NCBI RefSeq assembly: GCF_900770955.1
Contig: NZ_CAAGLX010000024.1
Coordinates: 3,757 to 67,756 of the forward strand
Direction: 5' to 3'
DNA length: 64,000 nt
From: an uncultured Phascolarctobacterium sp.
Lineage (GTDB): Bacteria; Bacillota; Negativicutes; Acidaminococcales; Acidaminococcaceae
A model generated the notes under the pieces. The model saw only the letters and a program-made list of their open reading frames with translations. It was not told the origin of the DNA and ran no database searches. The translations under genes and the position numbers were made by a program. Each line of letters begins with the position of its first letter. The first letter of the stretch is position 1. Shown one piece after another: positions 8,039 to 16,121 of the stretch.

Positions 8039-9517
8039 ATGCTGGAGAAGCTGGATTTGAGTAAAAAAGTGTCCAAGGAAGATTACAACGAGCAGATGGA
8101 AGTGCTGGGTGAACGTCTGGGAAAGGCGCAGCGCATGGCCCGCGATGCCAAAAGACCGATTATTATTGTCTTTGAGGGCTGGCGCGGTGCGCGACGCAGT
8201 GCGCTGATTAATGCGATGATGCAGCAGATGGATGCCCGCGGCTTTAATGTTTATTCCAGCGTGCGCATGGGCGGACAACTGCAGGAGCAGCCGTTTTTCA
8301 GTGCCTTCTGGAAGCGCTTGCCGGCGTTGGGACATATTGCCGTTTATCACCGCAGCTGGTATTATCTGAAAAACGCCAACGAGCTTGCGGATAAGCCGGA
8401 GGATGCTCCCGAATATCCCGTTGTTTCCTTTGAGCATATCAATAACTTTGAAAAAATGCTGACGGACGACAATTATCTTATCCTCAAATTTTTCCTGCAT
8501 CTGTCACCGGAGCAGCAAAAGAAAAATATCGACAAGAATGCCAAAACACTGGGCAAGGCGTGGCGGGACCTGAATCCGGCCCTTGATGAAAGTGATAACT
8601 ACGATAAATTTTTGCCGCATTACGAAAAAATGCTGGAGGCTACCGATACAGTAAACGCTCCCTGGCACCTGATTGCTGCCGATGATCCGCGTAGCGCGCG
8701 TCTGGAGGTTTTCAATAAGATTGCCGATGCTATCGAAAAGGCCGTGCAGATGCCTGCAGAGCTTGCTGCCGATAAACGCACTGCGGCCACCTACGATGTG
8801 CTGAGCACGATTGATGCAAGCAAGGAGCTTACCAAGGAAGAATATAAGGAAAAGCTGGACAAGTACCAGAAAAAGCTGCGCCAACTGCAGATTGAAATGT
8901 TCAAGGCGCAGATTCCTGTAGTTATCGGCTTTGAGGGCTGGGATGCCGCAGGCAAGGGCGGCGCTATCCGCAGGCTGACGGCGGCACTGGACCCGTTGGG
9001 CTTTCATGTGCATCCGATTGCGGCGCCGAACGTGGTCGAAAAGCAGTTCCATTACCAGTGGCGCTTCTGGACAAGATTGCCGCAGCCGGGCAACATAGCG
9101 ATTTTTGACCGCACCTGGTACGGCCGTGTCATGGTAGAGCGTATCGAAGGCTTTGCCAAGCCGCAGGAATGGCAGCGTGCCTACGATGAAATCAAGGATA
9201 TGGAGGCACAGTGGAGCGAGCACGGTATCGCTATTGCCAAATTCTGGCTGCAGATTGACAAGGATGAGCAGCTGCGACGCTTCAATGACCGTCAGGCTGA
9301 CCCCAATAAGCAGTGGAAGATTACGGACGAGGACTGGCGTAACCGTGATAAATGGGATGCTTACGAAGCGGCAGTCAACGAAATGCTGGTGCGCACTGAT
9401 ACCTCGTATGCACCGTGGACTGTGGTTGAGGGCAATAATAAATATTATGCCCGCTTAAAGGTTTTGAAAACAGTTATCGATTTGTTTGAACGTAAGCTGG
9501 CAGAAAAAAATCAGTAA
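8039..9517 (+). CDS. pap: Polyphosphate:AMP phosphotransferase (tandem PPK2 domains)
   Basis: Predicted to phosphorylate AMP to ADP with polyphosphate as donor. The 492 residues form two PPK2-type P-loop kinase domains, the arrangement of the class II PPK2/Pap family. The second domain (about 265-490) is intact: Walker A GFEGWDAAGKGGAIR at 297-311 and a FDRTWYGRVMVER lid motif. The first domain (about 1-240) has the degenerate VFEGWRGARRSALI at 44-57 without the lysine-glycine P-loop, so it is probably structural. ATG at 8039 follows AAGGAGATG. A strong terminator at 9523-9560 closes the unit. Confidence 0.92.
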   Translation: MLEKLDLSKKVSKEDYNEQMEVLGERLGKAQRMARDAKRPIIIVFEGWRGARRSALINAMMQQMDARGFNVYSSVRMGGQLQEQPFFSAFWKRLPALGHIAVYHRSWYYLKNANELADKPEDAPEYPVVSFEHINNFEKMLTDDNYLILKFFLHLSPEQQKKNIDKNAKTLGKAWRDLNPALDESDNYDKFLPHYEKMLEATDTVNAPWHLIAADDPRSARLEVFNKIADAIEKAVQMPAELAADKRTAATYDVLSTIDASKELTKEEYKEKLDKYQKKLRQLQIEMFKAQIPVVIGFEGWDAAGKGGAIRRLTAALDPLGFHVHPIAAPNVVEKQFHYQWRFWTRLPQPGNIAIFDRTWYGRVMVERIEGFAKPQEWQRAYDEIKDMEAQWSEHGIAIAKFWLQIDKDEQLRRFNDRQADPNKQWKITDEDWRNRDKWDAYEAAVNEMLVRTDTSYAPWTVVEGNNKYYARLKVLKTVIDLFERKLAEKNQ

Positions 9518-9522
9518 AATAC

Positions 9523-9560
9523 AAGAAAATATCAGCGTAGTTTTGCGCTGATATTTTCTT
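9523..9560 (+). terminator. Terminator after pap
   Basis: AAGAAAATATCAGCG pairs perfectly with CGCTGATATTTTCTT across a 7-8 base loop. The symmetrical A/T ends would also allow reverse termination. Confidence 0.85.
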
Positions 9561-9592
9561 AATACATTCTAGATACTCGGAGAGGAAATGCT

Positions 9593-11308
9593 TTGTCCTG
9601 GATAATCAAAAACTATATTAAAGAAACAAGAGAAAACGAAACCGGCGCGCAGGTGTATCCGCCGGGTTTACGCCATCCGGTAGCCTTTATTTACCCCAAC
9701 GTCTACCATCTGGGCATGTCGAACCTTGGTATGCACATTCTGTATCAGATGATTAACGAGCGCGGTGACAGTGCCTGCGAGCGCTTCTTCTTGCCTGATA
9801 AACGCTTGCAGCAGGAGCATATCAAAAGCAAAACGCCGCTGCTGAGCCTGGAAAACCAGCGTCCGCTGGCAGATTTTGATGTTATCTTCGTTATGCTGTC
9901 CTTTGAAATGGACTATGATAATCTGCTGACGGTGCTGGATTTGGGCAATATCCGTCTGCGGGCGGCGGAGCGCAATCAGCGTGAGCCTTTGGTGATTATC
10001 GGCGGCCCCTGTGCCACCTTTAATCCCGAGCCGCTGGCTGCCGTTGCTGATGCTTTTGTTATCGGCGAGGGCGAGGAAACAGTGCAGCACGTTCTGGATA
10101 CCATCTACCGTGAGGAAAGCAAGCAAGAGCGTTTGGCGGCGCTGGCGCAGGTGCCGGGCGTTTATGTACCCGGCCTGTATACGGCGCAGTACGATGAGGA
10201 GGGCGAGTTTACTGCCCTGCTGCCGCAGGAGGGAGCGCCGGCGAAGGTAGCGCGTCAGTGGGCGCGTGATATCGACGCTTATCCGCACACCTCTGCCATC
10301 GTTACGAGCGGAACGGAATTTGAGGATATGTTTATCGTCGAGGTGGCACGCGGCTGCGGCCGTCACTGCCGCTTCTGCATGGCAGGCTATTGCTTCCGCA
10401 AGCCGCGTCCGCGTAAGCTGGAAAATATTTTGGCAGATATCGCCAAGCGTCCCGAGCGCACGAAAAAGGTGGGCCTGATGGGCGCTGCCGTTTCCGACCA
10501 TCCGCAGATGGCAGAGCTGACGGAATACCTGGTAGAGCACAAGATACCATTTTCCGTTGCCAGCATGCGCGCCGATATGCTTACGGAGCAGATTGCCCAT
10601 GCGTTGGCGCAGAGCGGCCAGCGCACGATGACCGTAGCACCGGAGGCTGGCAGCGAGCGGATGCGCGCTGCTATCAACAAGGGCATTACGGAGGAGCACG
10701 TCTATAATTCTATCGAGCTGGCAGCTGCTGCCGGTATGCGCAATATCAAGCTGTATTATATGATCGGCCTGCCGGGAGAAGAGGACGAGGATATCGTGGA
10801 AACGGTAGAGATGATTAAACGCGTGCGCGCCAAAATGGATGCCGTGGGCAACAAGGGCGAGCTGGTTATTTCGGTCAACGGCTTCGTGCCCAAGCCCTTT
10901 ACGCCGTACCAGTGGGCACCGCTGTGCAATGTGCGCACGCTGAAGAAGCGCTTCAAAATTTTGGGCGACGGACTGAAGAAGGAAAAGCGTATTAAGCTGA
11001 TTACCGAATCGCTGAAGGAAACTGTGGTGCAGTCCGTGCTGGCGCGCGGCAGCAGACGTATCGGCGAGGCGCTGCTGACGGCGCATGTGGAAGGACGCAG
11101 CCTGAAGCAGGTGCTGAAGGAGCAGGGCCTTGATGCTGAGGAGCTGGCTGAGCGTGAGCTGCAGGTAGGTCAGCCGCTGCCGTGGCAGCATCTGGATATG
11201 GGCGTGACGCAGGAATATCTTGCTGCCGAGCTGCAGCGCAGCGAGAGCGGCAAATTTACGCCGATGTGCTTTGAAGGCTGCCGGCGCTGCGGTGTCTGCC
11301 GGGAATAA
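9593..11308 (+). CDS. B12-binding-type radical SAM protein
   Basis: A 571-residue radical SAM enzyme of unknown substrate. The N-terminal part (about 1-200) resembles cobalamin-binding-like domains (PNVYHLGMSNLG, then GGPCATFNPEPLA). The radical SAM core carries the cluster motif CxxxCxxC at C255, C259 and C262, and a downstream VAPEAGSERMR block typical of the family. The last residues contain four further cysteines (CFEGCRRCGVC) that could bind a second cluster. The start is TTG at 9593 with GGAGAGG seven bases upstream. It resembles the TIGR03960-like group often found near ribosomal genes, here just before rpsT on the other strand. The exact subfamily is uncertain. Confidence 0.85.
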   Translation: MSWIIKNYIKETRENETGAQVYPPGLRHPVAFIYPNVYHLGMSNLGMHILYQMINERGDSACERFFLPDKRLQQEHIKSKTPLLSLENQRPLADFDVIFVMLSFEMDYDNLLTVLDLGNIRLRAAERNQREPLVIIGGPCATFNPEPLAAVADAFVIGEGEETVQHVLDTIYREESKQERLAALAQVPGVYVPGLYTAQYDEEGEFTALLPQEGAPAKVARQWARDIDAYPHTSAIVTSGTEFEDMFIVEVARGCGRHCRFCMAGYCFRKPRPRKLENILADIAKRPERTKKVGLMGAAVSDHPQMAELTEYLVEHKIPFSVASMRADMLTEQIAHALAQSGQRTMTVAPEAGSERMRAAINKGITEEHVYNSIELAAAAGMRNIKLYYMIGLPGEEDEDIVETVEMIKRVRAKMDAVGNKGELVISVNGFVPKPFTPYQWAPLCNVRTLKKRFKILGDGLKKEKRIKLITESLKETVVQSVLARGSRRIGEALLTAHVEGRSLKQVLKEQGLDAEELAERELQVGQPLPWQHLDMGVTQEYLAAELQRSESGKFTPMCFEGCRRCGVCRE

Positions 11309-11380
11309 AGCAAAAGCCGGCGTTGGCAGTGCAGATGACTGCGATTGCCGAAAAAATGCCTGATTCTCTAAAAAAATTAA

Positions 11381-11425
11381 GCATCCCTACACTTTTTGCA
11401 GTAAAAGTGCGGGGATGCTTTTTGC
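11381..11425 (+). terminator. Terminator after radical SAM gene
   Basis: GCATCCC (11381-11387) pairs with GGGATGC (11412-11418), with inner ACTTTT/AAAAGT, followed by TTTTT. Confidence 0.8.
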
Positions 11426-11475
11426 TTTAATTTTGCTCTTGCTTAAATTGTCCGGCAAAATTTATCCCTGAAATG

Positions 11476-11503
11476 CAAAAAACCTGCTCTTTTCAGAGCA
11501 GGT
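11476..11503 (-). terminator. Terminator of rpsT
   Basis: ACCTGCTCT and AGAGCAGGT flank a four-base loop (11482-11503). On the minus strand the stem is followed by six T. Confidence 0.85.
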
Positions 11504-11516
11504 CAGCTTGTCAGAA

Positions 11517-11780
11517 TTAAGCCATAGCGTTGATTCTCTTTGCAAGTCTGGATTTTTTGCGAGCTGCAGCATTCTTATGGATAATGCCTTTGCGAGCTGC
11601 TTTATCGAGCAAACCGGAAGCAGTAGCCATAGTAGCTTGAGCGTCTTCTTTAGCGCCGGTTTTAGCCAAAGCCTCTACTTTGCGGGAAGCATTACGGAGA
11701 GCTGCTTTAATCGGAGCGTTTTTAGCACGACGTTCTGCGTCGGTCTTTACACTGCGGATGGAAGATTTAATGTTCGGCAA
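11517..11780 (-). CDS. rpsT: 30S ribosomal protein S20
   Basis: 87 residues, the usual size of bS20, with the N-terminal MPNIKSSIRSVKTDAERR and basic helical repeats ending in a KKSRLAKRINAMA tail. It binds the 5' domain of 16S rRNA early in 30S assembly. The ribosome binding site is CAGGAGGTGAAATTC, with the start codon ATG about ten bases on. It is monocistronic, with its own promoter and terminator. Confidence 0.97.
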   Translation of the reverse strand: MPNIKSSIRSVKTDAERRAKNAPIKAALRNASRKVEALAKTGAKEDAQATMATASGLLDKAARKGIIHKNAAARKKSRLAKRINAMA

Positions 11781-11815
11781 CGAATTTCACCTCCTGAATT
11801 TTCTTGTACTGCATT

Positions 11816-11844
11816 ATTCTACCACGAATGCGAGCATTATGCAA
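11816..11844 (-). promoter_or_regulatory. Predicted rpsT promoter
   Basis: On the minus strand: TTGCAT (11844-11839), 17-bp spacer, TAGAAT (11821-11816), about 36 bases before the start codon. Confidence 0.65.
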
Positions 11845-11897
11845 GAGAAAATCACAAATATGCCTGCCTGTTCCTGTAAAAAATATTTTGCAGGAGC

Positions 11898-11928
11898 TTG
11901 ACCTGGAGCTGACTCCAAATGTTAAAAT
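11898..11928 (+). promoter_or_regulatory. MerR-type promoter with 19-bp spacer and palindromic operator
   Basis: TTGACC (11898-11903) and TAAAAT (11923-11928) are separated by 19 bp. A palindrome TGGAG-ctga-CTCCA (11904-11917) lies in the spacer. A lengthened spacer holding a dyad is the signature of promoters under MerR-family control, so autoregulation by the next gene is likely. Confidence 0.7.
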
Positions 11929-11967
11929 AAAAGCAAAAAGCAAGAAAAGCCTTAGGGGGTATGGAGA

Positions 11968-12342
11968 ATGAAGATTAACGAAGTAAGCAAAACGTATGAT
12001 ATTACTGCGGACACGCTGCGTTATTATGAGCGCATCGGCTTGATTCCGGCAGTCAACCGCAATGAAAGCGGCATTCGTGACTATACAGAAACGGACTGCA
12101 ACTGGGTTAACTTTGCCAAATGCATGCGTGCGGCAGGCATTTCGGTAGAAAGCCTGATTGAATATGTGGCGCTGTTTCAGCAGGGCGACAAAACAAGGGC
12201 GGCACGCAAGGAAATTTTAATCGAGGAGCGTGCCAAGCTGCTCGAGCGCATGGCGCAGATGCAGGAAACGCTCGATAAGCTGAATTATAAAATCGACAAT
12301 TATTACAAGTGCGTTGAATTTGAGGACACCAAACTGAAATAA
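11968..12342 (+). CDS. MerR family transcriptional regulator
   Basis: 124 residues: an N-terminal MerR helix-turn-helix (MKINEVSKTYDITADTLRYYERIGLIP, with the TLRYYE signature at 17-22), a wing, and a C-terminal dimerisation coiled coil (about 78-112). It has no metal-binding cysteine pair at the C-terminus; three scattered cysteines occur. Sequence style is closest to the stress/aldehyde-responsive AdhR-YyaN type. Its own promoter carries the operator, and no adjacent target gene is obvious; it is followed by a terminator. Confidence 0.9.
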   Translation: MKINEVSKTYDITADTLRYYERIGLIPAVNRNESGIRDYTETDCNWVNFAKCMRAAGISVESLIEYVALFQQGDKTRAARKEILIEERAKLLERMAQMQETLDKLNYKIDNYYKCVEFEDTKLK

Positions 12343-12355
12343 AACGCAGTACGAG

Positions 12356-12385
12356 GAGAGATGGCGCCGAGCTGTCTCTCTTTTT
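12356..12385 (+). terminator. Terminator after merR-type gene
   Basis: GAGAGA (12356-12361) pairs with TCTCTC (12375-12380), followed by TTTTT. Confidence 0.7.
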
Positions 12386-12387
12386 AG

Positions 12388-12417
12388 TTTACAGGCTTTG
12401 CCGTATAATGGTATAAT
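12388..12417 (+). promoter_or_regulatory. Predicted lepA promoter
   Basis: TTTACA (12388-12393), 18-bp spacer, TATAAT (12412-12417). A palindrome TTAGTACTAA follows at 12421-12430, at the likely transcription start. Confidence 0.6.
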
Positions 12418-12497
12418 AATTAGTACTAATAAAACAGGCTCAAGCCAATATTGGCCTGAAATAATACATTTTAATGAAGGAGCAGGAAGAGTAATTT

Positions 12498-14297
12498 ATG
12501 ATTGAACAAAATCACATTCGCAACTTTTCTATTATCGCCCATATAGATCATGGCAAGTCTACCCTGGCGGACAGATTGATTGAATATACAGGAACGCTGA
12601 GCAAGCGTGAGATGGAGGAGCAGATTCTCGATTCCATGGATTTGGAGCGTGAACGCGGCATCACCATCAAGGCGCAGGCTGTGCGCAGCATTTACAAGGC
12701 GCGCAACGGCGAGGAGTATATGCTGAACTTTATCGACACCCCCGGCCACGTAGACTTTACCTACGAGGTTTCGCGTGCACTGGCAGCGTGCGAGGGCGCA
12801 CTGCTGGTTATTGACGCTACTCAGGGCATTGAAGCGCAGACTTTGGCCAACGTATATCTGGCGCTGGATAACGATCTGGAGATTATTCCGGTTATCAATA
12901 AGATTGATTTGCCTAGTGCGGACCCTGAGCATGTTAAAAGGGAAATTGAGGACGTTATCGGTATTGATGCCTCCGACGCAGTTTTGTGCAGTGCCAAGAC
13001 AGGCATTGGCATCGAGGACGTGCTGGAAGCAATCGTAGCGCGCGTGCCGGCGCCGCAGGGCGATGCGGAAGCACCGCTGAAGGCCTTGGTATTCGACTCC
13101 AAATTTGACGCTTACAAGGGCGTAGTTTTATATGTACGCATTATGCAGGGACGTCTGCGCAAGGGCATGAAGATTCGCATGATGGCAACCGGTGCGGAAT
13201 TTGATGTTACCGAGGTCGGTTACTTCAAGCCCGGCATTGTCAATGTTGATGAGCTGGAGGAGGGCCAGGTAGGCTTCTTTGCTGCCAGCATCAAAAACGT
13301 TAAGGATGCACGCGTCGGCGATACCGTAACAGACGCCAACAATCCTGCGGAAGTAGCGCTGCCGGGCTATCGCAAGGCTACCCCGATGGTATACTGCGGT
13401 CTGTATCCGGTAGAGAATTCCGATTACGATAATCTGCGTGATGCTTTGGAAAAGCTGCAGCTGAACGATGCTTCTCTGGTATTTGAGCCGGAAACATCTA
13501 CTGCGCTGGGCTTTGGCTTCCGCTGCGGCTTTTTGGGATTGCTGCATATGGACGTTATCAAGGAGCGCCTGGAGCGTGAATATAATTTGAGCCTGATTAC
13601 TACCGCACCGAACGTTATTTATGAGGTGTTCCGCACCAACGGTGACGTTGAAATGGTAGATAACCCGTCCCTCTTCCCGGACCCGACTGTTATCGACCAC
13701 GTTGAGGAGCCTTTCGTTAATGCAACCATCATTGTGCCGAAGGATTACGTCGGCGCTGTTATGGAGCTGAGCCAGGAAAAACGCGGTGAATACGATAACA
13801 TGACCTATCTTGATGATACCCGTGTTATGATTCACTACGCATTACCGCTGAGCGAGATTATTTTTGACTATTTTGACCGTCTGAAATCCGCTACCCGCGG
13901 TTATGCTTCCCTGGACTACGAGCTGTCCGGTTATCGCTATTCTGAGCTGGTAAAGGTAGATATCCTGCTGAACGGTGAGCCTGTCGATGCACTTTCTGCG
14001 ATTGTGCATAAGGAATTTGCTACCGTCCGCGGCCGTCAGCTGGTTGAAAAGCTGCGCAGCCTGATTCCGCGTCAGATGTTTGAAATTCCGGTACAGGCAG
14101 CAATCGGCAACAAGGTTATTGCCCGCGAAAACGTCCGCGCTATGCGTAAGGACGTACTGGCGAAGTGCTATGGCGGCGATATCAGCCGTAAGCGTAAGCT
14201 GCTGGAAAAACAGAAGGAAGGTAAAAAGCGCATGAAGCAGGTTGGCAGTGTAGAGCTGCCGCAGGAGGCATTCATGGCGATTCTGAAAATGGACTAA
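12498..14297 (+). CDS. lepA: Elongation factor 4 (LepA), back-translocating GTPase
   Basis: 599 residues, the usual length. The G1 motif AHIDHGKST is at 14-22, G3 DTPGH near 78-82, G4 NKID near 132-135. The EF-G-like domains II, III and V follow, and the C-terminal LepA-specific domain includes LVEKLRSLIPRQMFEIPVQ. It acts on ribosomes to remobilise stalled translocation states. The start ATG at 12498 has AAGGAGCAGGAAG upstream. Confidence 0.97.
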   Translation: MIEQNHIRNFSIIAHIDHGKSTLADRLIEYTGTLSKREMEEQILDSMDLERERGITIKAQAVRSIYKARNGEEYMLNFIDTPGHVDFTYEVSRALAACEGALLVIDATQGIEAQTLANVYLALDNDLEIIPVINKIDLPSADPEHVKREIEDVIGIDASDAVLCSAKTGIGIEDVLEAIVARVPAPQGDAEAPLKALVFDSKFDAYKGVVLYVRIMQGRLRKGMKIRMMATGAEFDVTEVGYFKPGIVNVDELEEGQVGFFAASIKNVKDARVGDTVTDANNPAEVALPGYRKATPMVYCGLYPVENSDYDNLRDALEKLQLNDASLVFEPETSTALGFGFRCGFLGLLHMDVIKERLEREYNLSLITTAPNVIYEVFRTNGDVEMVDNPSLFPDPTVIDHVEEPFVNATIIVPKDYVGAVMELSQEKRGEYDNMTYLDDTRVMIHYALPLSEIIFDYFDRLKSATRGYASLDYELSGYRYSELVKVDILLNGEPVDALSAIVHKEFATVRGRQLVEKLRSLIPRQMFEIPVQAAIGNKVIARENVRAMRKDVLAKCYGGDISRKRKLLEKQKEGKKRMKQVGSVELPQEAFMAILKMD

Positions 14298-14345
14298 GGC
14301 TTAGCGCTTAGTCGATAGTGTCTGATAGATAGGAGCAATGCAATT

Positions 14346-15185
14346 ATGATGATACAACTGCAAGGCTTGCTTTCGACAATCACATTTTTGGATGTTATAG
14401 ATATTGTCGTCGTTGCCTATTTTCTTTACCGTTTGTTCCTGATGCTGAAAAACACCCGTGCCGCAACATTGGGCAAGGGCCTCATGGTGCTGATAGGCTT
14501 CACGCTTATCTGCCGTTGGCTGAACCTGCATGTTATCAGCTGGCTGCTGGAAAAGAGCATGACGGTGATTATGGTTGCCCTGCCTGTTGTCTTTCAGCCG
14601 GAGCTGCGCCGTGCTTTGGAGCAAATCGGCCGCGGCAAGCTGTTTCATAAGGGCAGCGAGCTGGACGAGCAGGAGTTGGAGGAAATGCTGGATGCCGTTG
14701 CTCACGCCACTAAGGTGATGAGCAAAAACAAGGTAGGTGCGCTGATGGTTTTTGAGCGTGCTACCGGTCTGGCAGAGCGCATTGAAACCGGTGTGCCGAT
14801 TGACGGCCTGGTGAGCTCGGGACTGCTGCAGAACATTTTTGTTAAGGATACACCGTTGCATGACGGCGCTGTCATTATCCGCGGTAATCGTGTCGTTGCT
14901 GCCTGCTGCCTGCTGCCGCTTACGGAAAACCGTAACCTGAGCCAGGAGCTTGGTACCCGCCATCGTGCAGCAATCGGTATGTCCGAGCAGTCCGATGCGA
15001 TGATTCTTGTTGTCAGCGAGGAAACCGGTACGATTTCCATTGCCCGCAATGGCGAGCTGATGCGGTATCTGACGGTGGATGATGTGAAGGAAATTCTGCG
15101 CACGGCAATTTTCCGTCCGCATGCGGCAGGTAAGAATTCTTTGGTTGATAAAATCAAGAGCTTGTGGGGCGGTGAGAAAAAATGA
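14346..15185 (+). CDS. cdaA: Diadenylate cyclase CdaA (c-di-AMP synthase)
   Basis: Makes c-di-AMP from two ATP. The N-terminus has three membrane helices (about 14-34, 42-58 and 63-82), followed by the DisA_N cyclase domain with the catalytic DGA at 173-175 and RHR at 205-207. At 279 residues it matches CdaA/YbbP. Its last codons overlap the start of cdaR by four bases (ATGA), as in the conserved cdaA-cdaR-glmM cluster that ties c-di-AMP to cell-wall precursor synthesis. Confidence 0.96.
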   Translation: MMIQLQGLLSTITFLDVIDIVVVAYFLYRLFLMLKNTRAATLGKGLMVLIGFTLICRWLNLHVISWLLEKSMTVIMVALPVVFQPELRRALEQIGRGKLFHKGSELDEQELEEMLDAVAHATKVMSKNKVGALMVFERATGLAERIETGVPIDGLVSSGLLQNIFVKDTPLHDGAVIIRGNRVVAACCLLPLTENRNLSQELGTRHRAAIGMSEQSDAMILVVSEETGTISIARNGELMRYLTVDDVKEILRTAIFRPHAAGKNSLVDKIKSLWGGEKK

Positions 15186-16114
15186 GATTTTTGCAAAGGC
15201 TGGCGCGTAAGGAAAATTTATTGGCACGGATTATCTGCCTGCTCATGGCCTGCGGCCTGTGGGTATATGTAATGACTGACCAGAATCCTATTATCGAGCG
15301 TAATATCGAAGTGCGCCTGCAGCAGAGAAATCTGCCGCAGAATATGATGGTCTTTAATGCTCCCGATAAAATTCTGGTAAAGGTACGCGGTTCGCGTGCT
15401 AAACTCAGTGCCGATAATCTGAGCACTGAAATCAATGCTTCTATCAATTTAAAAAATATAACCGAAGGGCAGCAGAGCCTGCCGATTACGGTAACCTACT
15501 CTGGCGGCGAGATTGTATCCGTAACGCCTAAGGAGGTTTCCATATATGTTGATACGGTAAGCGAGAAAAAGGTTCCCGTTACTACGCGTATCGTAGGTGC
15601 GGTGAATGGTGATATGACCATCGGCAGCAGTATAATTACTCCGGCGGAGGTTACTCTGCGCGGTGCAACGCATCGTATCGATAAGGTAAACCGTGTTGTC
15701 GCTCCCGTTGATATTAGCAACCATACAGGCAGCTTCCAGGCGGAAAGCGAGCTGGTTGCTGTAAGCGATGACGGCTACGATATTCCCAACATGAGAATTA
15801 TACCGGAACGCGTTATGGTCCAGGCTAATATGGTAAGCCAGATGCATTCGCTGGATATTCCGGTGAAACTGGTTATGAGCGGTGATTTGCCTGCCGGTGT
15901 TGTTGTTACCAAGACTGAGATTGTGCCGGCAAGCATTCGCGTTACCGCGCCTCCTTCCGTACTGAAGGAGCTGAAGGATGTTAAGACCAAGCCAGTGGAT
16001 GTGAGCAAGCTGACCGGCAGTACCGTTATTGCTGCCGAGCTGGATTTGCCGGAAAAGGTTATTCCCGAAAGCCGTGCGGTTCAGATAAAAATATCGGTAG
16101 AAAGGCAGAATTAA
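15182..16114 (+). CDS. cdaR: CdaR regulator, YbbR-domain protein
   Basis: 310 residues with one N-terminal membrane segment (about 15-33) and then YbbR-like beta repeats facing outward (segments near 35-110, 115-195, 205-300). In other Firmicutes CdaR binds CdaA and modulates its cyclase activity. It overlaps cdaA by four bases and is followed seven bases later by an FAD oxidoreductase gene. Confidence 0.9.
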   Translation: MRFLQRLARKENLLARIICLLMACGLWVYVMTDQNPIIERNIEVRLQQRNLPQNMMVFNAPDKILVKVRGSRAKLSADNLSTEINASINLKNITEGQQSLPITVTYSGGEIVSVTPKEVSIYVDTVSEKKVPVTTRIVGAVNGDMTIGSSIITPAEVTLRGATHRIDKVNRVVAPVDISNHTGSFQAESELVAVSDDGYDIPNMRIIPERVMVQANMVSQMHSLDIPVKLVMSGDLPAGVVVTKTEIVPASIRVTAPPSVLKELKDVKTKPVDVSKLTGSTVIAAELDLPEKVIPESRAVQIKISVERQN

Positions 16115-16121
16115 TTCATAA

